Below, one piece after another: positions 8,570-17,530 of a stretch of DNA of 64,000 nt. Below the pieces are notes generated by a model. It made no database searches. It was not told the origin of the DNA and saw nothing but the letters and a program-made list of their open reading frames with translations. The position numbers and the translations under genes were made by a program. Source of the DNA: Lacihabitans sp. LS3-19 (GTDB lineage: Bacteria; Bacteroidota; Bacteroidia; Cytophagales; Spirosomataceae); the NCBI RefSeq assembly GCF_024343575.1, contig NZ_RJUA01000012.1:1-64000 (forward strand). Direction: 5' to 3'. The first letter of the stretch is position 1; each line of letters starts with the position of its first letter.

Positions 8570-9733
8570 ATGAAAAAAACACTACTTTGTTTAATTTGGT
8601 TGTTGTGCACGGCAGTCTTAGCCAATGCCACAGAGCCTACAGTACCCAAGAAAAATTCCGTCACAGCAGATGCTAATAATGTGATGAGCTCTCATATGCT
8701 TATGGGGCTAAATAATTCTCTAAATAATTTTAGACTAAAAGAGCAACTTTTAGAGTCTATTATAGCTCCTGACTTAATGCTTGATTTAGAAGAGCAGGTC
8801 AGTCAAGAAGCTGGAGATGATCGCAAATTGGCTTCGGGCCTAATGAATTTTTTAGATAGTCATTCGGATCAAGTCAAAGAAGACCTCACAAGGAATGACC
8901 TTGTGGTATTGCCAGTTGGTTTGAAGAAAAAGATTGGAGATAACTCTACAGTTACTTTGGGGATATTAAAGGCAGAGTTTCACCCTACTTATGCAGAGCT
9001 TACGGTTTTTATAAGACTTACTACTCCTGTAAATAGTAAAAATAGTACAATTAAAGAGCGAGATTTGTTTTTTGGGGTTGAAGGCATCAAAATTACCAAA
9101 CAAGGTGGTATGAGTGCTGCTGGTTTTAAGGCAGTGTTATTGGGAGATTATTTAATACCTTATAACGAATGGACAGTAAAACTTAAAGGTGGTATTGATA
9201 AAAGTATAGAGCCTGTAGTACATGATGCTAACCGGTGCTATATAGAATGGAATTGTGGAGAATTTAAAGAAATAAATCTAGCTGCTGATATAGTAATACC
9301 ACGCAGCAAGTTATTACCTTGTGATGCCGCTGGTAACGTAATTCCAGCTATACATGGTGTAAATCCGCTAAGTGCACTTTTAGCAGGAAAAGTAAACGGC
9401 TATTATATTTCGATTTATAAAGATGAAGAAACATTCTATACGAATATTACCAGTGACACAGTTTATAAACAGCAAGTTATAGACGCAATACTAGGCAAAA
9501 ACATTGATTTAATGATACCCAATATGGATGCTGCCAAAGAAGGCTCTTGGATAATGACCCTAACACTAAACACCAAAATGCTCAAGAAAATGATTTCGAA
9601 ACTAAATCCTAAAAAGGTAATTCCTGTACATTATGGTACCTTTGAGCATTATGTTGAACCTCTTGAAAAAATCAAAAACCTAAAAGAGGAACGAATAACT
9701 CTTTTAGGTCTTGGTGAAACTTATCAACTTTAG
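8570..9733 (+). CDS. Chimera: surface-protein N-terminal domain fused to MBL-fold hydrolase C-terminus
   Basis: 387 residues from the ATG at 8570; a TTG 24 bp upstream is less likely because the signal peptide MKKTLLCLIWLLCTAVLANA starts here. Residues to about 255 match the conserved N-terminal domain of the large Cytophagales surface proteins: LKAEFHPTYAELTVFIRLTT, DLFFGVEGIKIT, GGMSAAGFKAVLLGDYLIP and AADIVIPRSKLLPCD. From about residue 260 the protein switches to the C-terminal part of a UlaG-type metallo-beta-lactamase-fold hydrolase: GKVNGYYISIYKDEETFYT, SDTVYKQQVIDAILGK, IDLMIPNMDAA, LNPKKVIPVHYGTFEHY. The HxHxDH zinc motif of the MBL N-half is absent, so hydrolase activity is unlikely. 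This looks like an in-frame deletion fusion. It ends 6 bp from the convergent GH127 gene. Confidence 0.7.
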   Translation: MKKTLLCLIWLLCTAVLANATEPTVPKKNSVTADANNVMSSHMLMGLNNSLNNFRLKEQLLESIIAPDLMLDLEEQVSQEAGDDRKLASGLMNFLDSHSDQVKEDLTRNDLVVLPVGLKKKIGDNSTVTLGILKAEFHPTYAELTVFIRLTTPVNSKNSTIKERDLFFGVEGIKITKQGGMSAAGFKAVLLGDYLIPYNEWTVKLKGGIDKSIEPVVHDANRCYIEWNCGEFKEINLAADIVIPRSKLLPCDAAGNVIPAIHGVNPLSALLAGKVNGYYISIYKDEETFYTNITSDTVYKQQVIDAILGKNIDLMIPNMDAAKEGSWIMTLTLNTKMLKKMISKLNPKKVIPVHYGTFEHYVEPLEKIKNLKEERITLLGLGETYQL

Positions 9734-9739
9734 TTATTC

Positions 9740-12013
9740 TTAATTTTTTAATATCCGAATCTGAGTCATTCTCGCTGTTGGCATTTTATTTTTTGCCGAT
9801 ATCTTCAAATTCAAAAGGTCTGATTCTGTAAGCTGAATTCTTAGTTTCTTGTTTTCAAATGATAGAATTTCCAATACTTTTCCATTTATTGTTATTTCTA
9901 TGTTTTCTATTTTGAACTCATCCAAAGCACTAATTTCAAGATACTTACCAGCACTATTTCTATTTTGTAATTGATAGGAGATATAAGAACGGGTATTTCG
10001 CCAAAATTGCTCATCGTCATAACCCGAATTACTTTGTTCTCCTTTGTATTGATGGTCTACTTCGGGCTGCTGCTCTCCACAGTTTATTTTGTCAATAGTG
10101 CGGGCTTCTAATGCCAATAGTGCTATTTCATTTTGTTTTTGAATTTCTTTTTGCTTTTCATAGTCCTCTTTGGTCAAGGTTTGAAAGTACATCTGATAAC
10201 GAGCGTCGTGAAGGTCAAAAAACGGTTGAAGATGCAAGGAATCTAGCGTAAAATTCAGATTGTCTATTGGTTTTAATTTAGTCAAATAATTCTCTGGTTC
10301 ATCCACCAAAGCATAAGCCGTATTGATTGGGAATAATTTTCCTTTGGTTTCGTGTCCCATGCGGCTGTCGTCTGCAAAAAGTCCTTTTAAATCTTCGGTG
10401 GAAGTTTTAGCGGCCAAAACAATTGGACCACGGACAAATGCCGCCCAATTGGAATCGTAAGGCAGGTATTCTAGTCGCGTTTTCATTTCGAATTGTATCG
10501 AAACCCTATCGCCTTTTTTCCATTTTCTTTTTAGACCAATATATTCCGAAGGCTTGGCATCGAATTTTTGCACTTTACCATTCACCAAAACTTTCACACT
10601 TTCGGCCCATTTTGGATACCGAATATTGAGCGTAAACGCTTGTTTTTTAGTCAAATTCAAGGTCAAATCCGAAGTGTTTTCATAAGGGAAATTTGTCTTT
10701 TGAATCAGCTGAATGCCTTTTGCTTGCCAGTTTAATTCAGAAGGAACAAACAAATTGACAAACACATCCTCAGTGTTGTGACTGTAAATCAACTCGCCGT
10801 ATTTGCTATGGTTCTCTATTCCAGAGCCCACACAGCACCACATACTGGTTTCGGGCTGCGAATACACTCGGTAATGATTGGGGCGAATGGGCGTAAAATA
10901 CACAAAGCCTCCTTTTTCTGGATGCTGACTCGAAAGTATATGATTGTATAAGGTACGCTCATAAAAATCAAGGTAACTGACATCATTTTTATCTAAAAAC
11001 AAAGCCATACTTAGTCGGAGCATATTGAAACTGTTGCACGTTTCAGGTCCTTGATTGCTCACCAACATTTTCTTGAAATCGTTGATGGGATTAAAATGTT
11101 CACGAAAGCTATTGCCGCCAAAGGCCACACTGCGAGTCTGGGAAACATTTTGCCAAAAATACTGTGCGGCACCTGACCAATCGGCATTGCTTGTGAGCTT
11201 TGCTATTTTCTCAAAACCTATCACTTTTGGTATTTGGGTATTGGCATGCAATCCCGTGAGTTTATCTTCTTTGGCAAGTAAAGGTTTCAAAATGCTTTGA
11301 TGAGAAAGTCTTTGGGCTGCATCCAGGTATTTGCTTTCCTTAGTGATGATATATAAATCAGCAAATACTTCATTCATTCCACCATGTTCGGTGCGTAACA
11401 CTTGTTGTATTTGTTCGTCACTTAATGGTTTTATGAGTTCCAAAAACCAATCGCCCAATCCAATAAGAACCTTCTTTGCTTCTTGATTATCAGCTATTTG
11501 GTAGGCATCTCGTAAGCCCGCAAAAAGCTTATGAATGTTATATAAGGGTACCCAAGTATTATTTAAACCAAAGGTACTTCCATCAATATCTCCTTTGTGA
11601 ATTCTGTCCCAAAACACTTTACCGTTAGGAATACCGCCCACATATCCATTTCCATTTTTTGCTTGACAGCGGGCCAATTCGCTCACCATATATTCCAAGC
11701 GACTTTTCATTTCGGCATTGCCAGTGCTGGCATACATCATGGCCAGAGCAGACAAATAATGTCCTCCAATGTGACCGTCTAAACCCGAACTTTCCCAGTT
11801 GCCGTATCGCTCTGCTTTGAATGGCAATTCCGCATCAATCAAATAGGGTGCAAGTAATTTATCAGGATTTAAGGCTAATATGTACTTTAAATCAACCTCT
11901 TGAGCATTTTTGAAGACACCCTCGGTCAGTTTTACGTCTTGCAAAAGAAAAGGCTGCATTTGAGCTGATGCAAGGCTTGAGGATAATAATAGGAATAATA
12001 AGGTCTTTTTCAA
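9740..12013 (-). CDS. GH127 beta-L-arabinofuranosidase
   Basis: 757 residues with a Sec signal peptide (about 1-17, ending SLASA). The GH127 (former DUF1680) catalytic alpha/alpha barrel is clear: GGHYLSALAMMYASTGN, HGGMNEVFADLY, GPETCNSFNMLRLS and MWCCVGSGIENHSKYGE. The cysteine/glutamate zinc cluster is intact (E324, C326, C393, C394); in this family one cysteine of the pair acts as nucleophile. It removes beta-L-arabinofuranose from plant glycans. The start is a TTG at 12013: the signal peptide begins there and an in-frame TAG lies three codons upstream, so no ATG is possible. It is the last gene of the ten-gene minus-strand run, and its stop is 6 bp from the chimera gene. Confidence 0.93.
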   Translation of the reverse strand: MKKTLLFLLLSSSLASAQMQPFLLQDVKLTEGVFKNAQEVDLKYILALNPDKLLAPYLIDAELPFKAERYGNWESSGLDGHIGGHYLSALAMMYASTGNAEMKSRLEYMVSELARCQAKNGNGYVGGIPNGKVFWDRIHKGDIDGSTFGLNNTWVPLYNIHKLFAGLRDAYQIADNQEAKKVLIGLGDWFLELIKPLSDEQIQQVLRTEHGGMNEVFADLYIITKESKYLDAAQRLSHQSILKPLLAKEDKLTGLHANTQIPKVIGFEKIAKLTSNADWSGAAQYFWQNVSQTRSVAFGGNSFREHFNPINDFKKMLVSNQGPETCNSFNMLRLSMALFLDKNDVSYLDFYERTLYNHILSSQHPEKGGFVYFTPIRPNHYRVYSQPETSMWCCVGSGIENHSKYGELIYSHNTEDVFVNLFVPSELNWQAKGIQLIQKTNFPYENTSDLTLNLTKKQAFTLNIRYPKWAESVKVLVNGKVQKFDAKPSEYIGLKRKWKKGDRVSIQFEMKTRLEYLPYDSNWAAFVRGPIVLAAKTSTEDLKGLFADDSRMGHETKGKLFPINTAYALVDEPENYLTKLKPIDNLNFTLDSLHLQPFFDLHDARYQMYFQTLTKEDYEKQKEIQKQNEIALLALEARTIDKINCGEQQPEVDHQYKGEQSNSGYDDEQFWRNTRSYISYQLQNRNSAGKYLEISALDEFKIENIEITINGKVLEILSFENKKLRIQLTESDLLNLKISAKNKMPTARMTQIRILKN

Positions 12014-12065
12014 TTTTTTCTAGATTAAATAAACTTTGAGGACGATGATATAATTTACCTTGTTT

Positions 12066-13499
12066 TTAATGCACCCTAAAATTCCACTTCGAATTATCAC
12101 TCTTAAAATCAAATTCTGCTAAGGTCGGCGTGCTATCTCCTGCAGACGATAAGACCAGTTTTTTCTTCGAGTTTGGTATCATTTTCGGCATTATACGATA
12201 GCTTCCATCGGTTAGCTGGTCGATTCGCCATAGTTGGTCATCGGAGCCTGTAAACTGAGGCACAGTCTTAACTTCTCCATTGGTGGTAGCGGTTAAAGCT
12301 CGCTCCGTGCCTGCTATTACAATTTTATAATAGGGCCCGCCCAAATATCCTGTGGTATCTGGAGCATCAGTAATGCTCCATTGTTGGTGTGGTCGGTTCA
12401 TGTAATCGCCTATCCTTAAACCAATTTCACCTGTAGGCCAGCTGTCTGCCACATCTTTGAGCTCTTGGGCAGCCATGGGTACGATGGGCTCGTTGGTGGG
12501 CCTTCCAAAACCACCTTGACCGCGGGGCATACGGGTAAAGTCTACCGCAAGTTCTAAACCGTAGCCTCTTCTCACAGATTCAATTTCATAGGTACCTTCT
12601 TTGAATTTTTCACCGGCTATCGGCCATCCATCTTTCCAAATAACAGGTAAAATACCCAGAACACTCTTTCCACCTTGGTCTAAATCGGCTTCGTAATGTA
12701 TAGACATTTTCTCTACGCCTGGTTCTAAAATTATATGACCAAAATGCCCTGGCCCTATTAATTTTCCTCGGGTAGCCACTACCATTTTGCCGCCACCTTC
12801 GAGCATACTGCGACCTACATTGTCTATAAATGGTCCTGTTGGTTTTTTGGAACGACCTACCACCACATTGTAAGTAGAATTGGCACCGTCGCAACAGCTG
12901 CCATGAGTGGCCAATAAATAATACCAGCCATCATTGTAAACCATAGTTGTGGCCTCACACACCAAAGCTATATCCACGGGTTTGTTGCCACTTTTTAGTT
13001 TTCCCGTTTTAGGGTCAAGCTCTATTACTCGGCTAAAACCATAGTAGGTTCCGTAGGTCATCCACAGTCTTCCGGTAGTAGGGTCAAGCATAAGCCCCGG
13101 GTCTATGGCATCACATTCTTCATAGCCATCAGAAGTAGCCACCAATTGCGGTTCGCTGTATTTGAAATCTGGCGAATTGGGGTCGAGCGTATTGTTCCAC
13201 ATGGTATATATGATTCCCTTATGGTCGGTACTACCGCCTGTGGCTCCATACGCAATGAGGTATCGATTGCCTAATTTTATGGCATCGGGAGCAGCCCCTC
13301 CACCAGGCCTTACACCTCCGCCATACCAGGTCCAGCCGTCGTTGGAAATCAACCCGCCACCACCAGTGCCAAAAGTGTAGAATTTGCCCTCACACTCCAT
13401 AATAGTGGATGGGTCGTGTATAAAAGGTCTGCCTGTCTGAGCCTGAAGGTCACTCGTATAAAGCAGAAATAGAACGCTTATTATATTAAATTTCATCAT
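12066..13499 (-). CDS. GH43 arabinanase/arabinofuranosidase-like with C-terminal ricin-type domain
   Basis: 477 residues with a signal peptide (about 1-20). A GH43 five-bladed propeller (about 22-330) shows the three acidic residues: D29 in IHDPST, D133 in DAIDPGLM and E182 in CEATTMVYND. DGANSTYNVVVGRS and GPGHFGH are typical of exo-acting arabinofuranosidases and arabinanases. Residues about 370-475 (QQWSITDAP ... DDQLWRIDQL ... NSKKLVL-like ... WNFRVH) read as a ricin-type beta-trefoil carbohydrate-binding module. It probably acts on arabinose side chains in the periplasm or at the surface. Spacing of 52 bp to GH127 and 38 bp to the preceding gene indicates co-transcription. The exact subfamily cannot be fixed by eye. 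Confidence 0.85.
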   Translation of the reverse strand: MMKFNIISVLFLLYTSDLQAQTGRPFIHDPSTIMECEGKFYTFGTGGGGLISNDGWTWYGGGVRPGGGAAPDAIKLGNRYLIAYGATGGSTDHKGIIYTMWNNTLDPNSPDFKYSEPQLVATSDGYEECDAIDPGLMLDPTTGRLWMTYGTYYGFSRVIELDPKTGKLKSGNKPVDIALVCEATTMVYNDGWYYLLATHGSCCDGANSTYNVVVGRSKKPTGPFIDNVGRSMLEGGGKMVVATRGKLIGPGHFGHIILEPGVEKMSIHYEADLDQGGKSVLGILPVIWKDGWPIAGEKFKEGTYEIESVRRGYGLELAVDFTRMPRGQGGFGRPTNEPIVPMAAQELKDVADSWPTGEIGLRIGDYMNRPHQQWSITDAPDTTGYLGGPYYKIVIAGTERALTATTNGEVKTVPQFTGSDDQLWRIDQLTDGSYRIMPKMIPNSKKKLVLSSAGDSTPTLAEFDFKSDNSKWNFRVH

Positions 13500-13537
13500 T
13501 ATTGTAATTTTTTAGATGGTGTTTCTAAATACATTCA

Positions 13538-14281
13538 TCAGTCTTTGCTGATGCTGAAATTAGTAACTGGATTGCCTTTTTCATCAATAAAACGCATGCA
13601 GAAATTGATCATGCCGGGGCCATTGATAACCGCTCCGCGAATGATATTTCTCCCTTTTTTTAGGGTGATTCTTTGTGAACTCACATTATCGACAATCATA
13701 TCTCTGTCACCTGAAAGCATCAGCACTTCCTCGCCATTGAGCCAAAACATTCCTCCCGAATTGCACCCGGCAGTCATTCTTACATTTTGTAACTCTTGGG
13801 GGCTGTCTATTACGGTTACCAGCCAAAAAAGCAAACCATATTTGGGTTGATTGATGTCATACGAAAAATTGAACAAGTTGAAATTGAAGGTTTTACTATC
13901 TAATGCATACCATTTCAAGTTCTGCTCACCTATTTTTACCTTTTCATCTTTCTTGGGAATAGACATAAAATCAGTAGAAAAGTTATCAGCCAAAATATTG
14001 GTTCTAAGATAATTGTCTGTAAAAATATTATTACGAGCAATCTCTTTTTTGACGGGTTCCAAGACATTCCATCGCTGTATAAAGCCTTTGCTGCCAGGAC
14101 TTATTTTAGCACTGCTTGAGGGTATAAAATGCCGGCTTAAGTTGTGACTGGTATCTCCTTTAATGGGAATCGGTGGCAGCACTCGTCTTGGAGGTCCTTG
14201 GGCTTTGCTTGTTTGTGCACAGCTTATCATCAAAACAAAAGTGATGATAAGCCCAAAACTGGGCTTTAGATTTTGATGCAT
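13538..14281 (-). CDS. Secreted protein of unknown function in the glycan locus (jelly-roll-like)
   Basis: About 247 residues from the ATG at 14281 (MHQNLKPS), followed by a signal peptide with a Cys in LMISCAQTSKAQ. A TTG 39 bp upstream would put a charged tail before the signal and is unlikely. Features are a proline-rich PPRRVLPPIPI stretch, FIQRWNVLEPVKKEIARNNIFTDNYL, and a C-terminal half (GGMFWLNGEEVLML, ITLKKGRNIIRGAVINGPG) that reads like the glycoside-hydrolase galactose-binding beta-sandwich with a carbohydrate-facing W-L-N-G-E loop. No catalytic motif was recognised. It lies between GH43 and a double esterase, so a binding or accessory role in hemicellulose breakdown is the best guess. 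Confidence 0.6.
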   Translation of the reverse strand: MHQNLKPSFGLIITFVLMISCAQTSKAQGPPRRVLPPIPIKGDTSHNLSRHFIPSSSAKISPGSKGFIQRWNVLEPVKKEIARNNIFTDNYLRTNILADNFSTDFMSIPKKDEKVKIGEQNLKWYALDSKTFNFNLFNFSYDINQPKYGLLFWLVTVIDSPQELQNVRMTAGCNSGGMFWLNGEEVLMLSGDRDMIVDNVSSQRITLKKGRNIIRGAVINGPGMINFCMRFIDEKGNPVTNFSISKD

Positions 14282-14326
14282 TTTTCTGTTTATATTAAGG
14301 TTGAATTCAATTTTTATCAAAATTTA

Positions 14327-16258
14327 CTATTTAAACAATAAAGGTGCAAACATATACAAATCATGTCGCCACACCGGCCAGGCATGACCTCCTGGATATT
14401 CGCTGTAGCGGTATTTGATGCCCATTTCGTCGAATTTTTTCATCATAATTTGGCAATTCGCATGTGCAATGTCTTCTTTGCCACCCTGCGAAATCCAGAA
14501 TTCTTTCAGATTGCTATTAATTGCTGTCTTGTTTTTCTCCATGAAATCATATTCTGGCCCAGAAAGGTCGCTGTTATTTGACCACCATCCAGAGCTGAAA
14601 ACACCCAGATAATTAAACATATCGGTATTTCTTAAACCTGCATGTAAAGTCTGTAAACCACCCATCGACAATCCTGCCAAAGCACGGTTTTTTGCGTCCG
14701 TTTTGGTTCTGAAATTGGCTTCTACATCGGGGATAACTACATCTTTGAGCTCACGGGTAAATTGTTCCAATGCTTTGGTATTAAAGCCCGATATTCCACC
14801 TCCACTGCCATACATGTTGCCATCCATCATGACTATAAGCATAGGTTCGGCCTGATTTTCTGCTAAAAGATTATCCATAATCAAATCGGTTTTGCCCTGT
14901 GTAGCCCAGCCTCGCTCGTCTTCTCCACCGCCATGTAGGATATATAACACAGGGTATTTTTTATCCGTATTTTTATCATAGCCTGGTGGGGTATAAATGA
15001 AATATCTCTTCCAACCAAAAGTCACATTAGAGAAATAGCGTTTCATTCTGACTTCGCCATGTGCCACATCTTTCAGTGCATAAAAATCGTCTCCAGGAAA
15101 AGGAATATCTATGCCACTGGCCATGCGGCCCATACCGTAGAATGTTTCTGAGGCGGGGTCTGCCACTGCTAGGTCATCTATAAGCAAAGAATAATAATGA
15201 AACCCTGGGCCTATTGGTGGCGTGGTAACTGTCCAAAAACCTTCTTCGTCTTTTAACATGTCATGTTTTCCACTGAGGTCTATCTGCACTTTTTGGGCAT
15301 TCGGTGCTTTTGTTTTAAATACCACTCGGTTATCAGGTAAAATTTGTGGGTAAGCTGCATTCCGAATATTGGTAGATGCTGGCGTGCCCAGCACGGTGTA
15401 TGAAGTCAAGCTTGCGGTATCCACAGGTTTAAATAAAAACTGTGAAAACATGTACAAACCATTTTTCCAAACTTTGAAATCATGCACACCAGGCTCTAAA
15501 TAGTACACGTGAGGTACGTTATTTTGATACATATACTCATGCGTACGTTTGGTAAATGTCAAAAGGCCATCTTTATCTCCACAAGAAAGCCAGAGGAATT
15601 TTAGCTTGTCTTTAGCCGTCTCAGGATTAGGCATCAACTCTTTAGGTGCTTTGGTATTTGGAGCTGACGAAAAACCTCCTACCCAAGAGAAAGTGTCCAA
15701 ATTTCCCAAACCAAAATTGAGCGACTGACCGCCACCCATTGATAAACCAGCTATGGCTCGGTTATCTTTATCCATAAGTGTAGGGTATTTTTTATCGATA
15801 AAAGGTATCAGGTCGTTCAACAAATCTTTTTCAAAAGTGGCAAATGCTTCCACCTTCTCTTTGTCAAAAATGTTTCCAACAGCTCGGTCATCTTTCATGG
15901 CTCGGCCATTGGGCATAACTACGATCATCGGCTGTATTTTGCCTTCATTGAAAAGATTGTCAAGAATAACCTGAGGATTTGCACCCTTTAGCCATTCTTT
16001 TTCATCGCCTCCAATGCCATGTAACAAGTAAAATACTGGGTATTTGGTCTTTTTATTATAGCCAGGGGGTGTATAAACCAATGCTTTACGAACGGAGCCA
16101 ACGGTTTTTGACGCATACGTAATGCTATCTATCTTGCCTTTGGCAGAACCAATTGAGCTTAGTTCATAGCCTGTGGGCATTTCTTTTTCTATTTTTTGAG
16201 AGAAAGCCAAAGGACTAAAACCAAGAAAACAGATGATTAAAACTGCTATTTTTTTCAT
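14327..16258 (-). CDS. Bimodular CE1 esterase (two esterase domains with a CBM48-like linker)
   Basis: 643 residues, signal peptide about 1-20. Two complete alpha/beta-hydrolase esterase domains of the CE1 (feruloyl/acetyl-xylan esterase, esterase-D-like) type are present. Domain 1 (about 45-277) has nucleophile S173 in GLSMGG, D228/D230 and H259 in PGVHDFKVW. Domain 2 (about 405-643) has S531 in GLSMGG, acidic E595/D596 and H625 in PGGHAWPVW. Between them, about 300-400 is an immunoglobulin-like CBM48/E-set domain (RVVFKTKAPNAQKVQIDL ... GFHYYSLLIDD) as seen in Bacteroidetes feruloyl esterases. It would remove ferulate and/or acetate from xylan. Domain 2 plus its E-set resembles the single esterase encoded immediately upstream, suggesting duplication and fusion. 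Confidence 0.88.
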   Translation of the reverse strand: MKKIAVLIICFLGFSPLAFSQKIEKEMPTGYELSSIGSAKGKIDSITYASKTVGSVRKALVYTPPGYNKKTKYPVFYLLHGIGGDEKEWLKGANPQVILDNLFNEGKIQPMIVVMPNGRAMKDDRAVGNIFDKEKVEAFATFEKDLLNDLIPFIDKKYPTLMDKDNRAIAGLSMGGGQSLNFGLGNLDTFSWVGGFSSAPNTKAPKELMPNPETAKDKLKFLWLSCGDKDGLLTFTKRTHEYMYQNNVPHVYYLEPGVHDFKVWKNGLYMFSQFLFKPVDTASLTSYTVLGTPASTNIRNAAYPQILPDNRVVFKTKAPNAQKVQIDLSGKHDMLKDEEGFWTVTTPPIGPGFHYYSLLIDDLAVADPASETFYGMGRMASGIDIPFPGDDFYALKDVAHGEVRMKRYFSNVTFGWKRYFIYTPPGYDKNTDKKYPVLYILHGGGEDERGWATQGKTDLIMDNLLAENQAEPMLIVMMDGNMYGSGGGISGFNTKALEQFTRELKDVVIPDVEANFRTKTDAKNRALAGLSMGGLQTLHAGLRNTDMFNYLGVFSSGWWSNNSDLSGPEYDFMEKNKTAINSNLKEFWISQGGKEDIAHANCQIMMKKFDEMGIKYRYSEYPGGHAWPVWRHDLYMFAPLLFK

Positions 16259-16284
16259 TTTTTTGAAGATTTTATTTGCAAGAC

Positions 16285-17409
<1,125 letters not shown>

Positions 17410-17530
17410 TTATGGTTGAATATTATATAAATTATTTTCTAAAAATTTCATGGTATGTAGTGAACAAATATTCTTAATAATTCATCAAATTGCGTCGATC
17501 AAAAATATATTAGGCTTGAATATGAATTTC

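Noticed and set aside
10423-10629. Small plus-strand reading frame inside GH127
   Set aside because: It lies on the opposite strand of a gene with full-length family similarity and has no recognisable domain.
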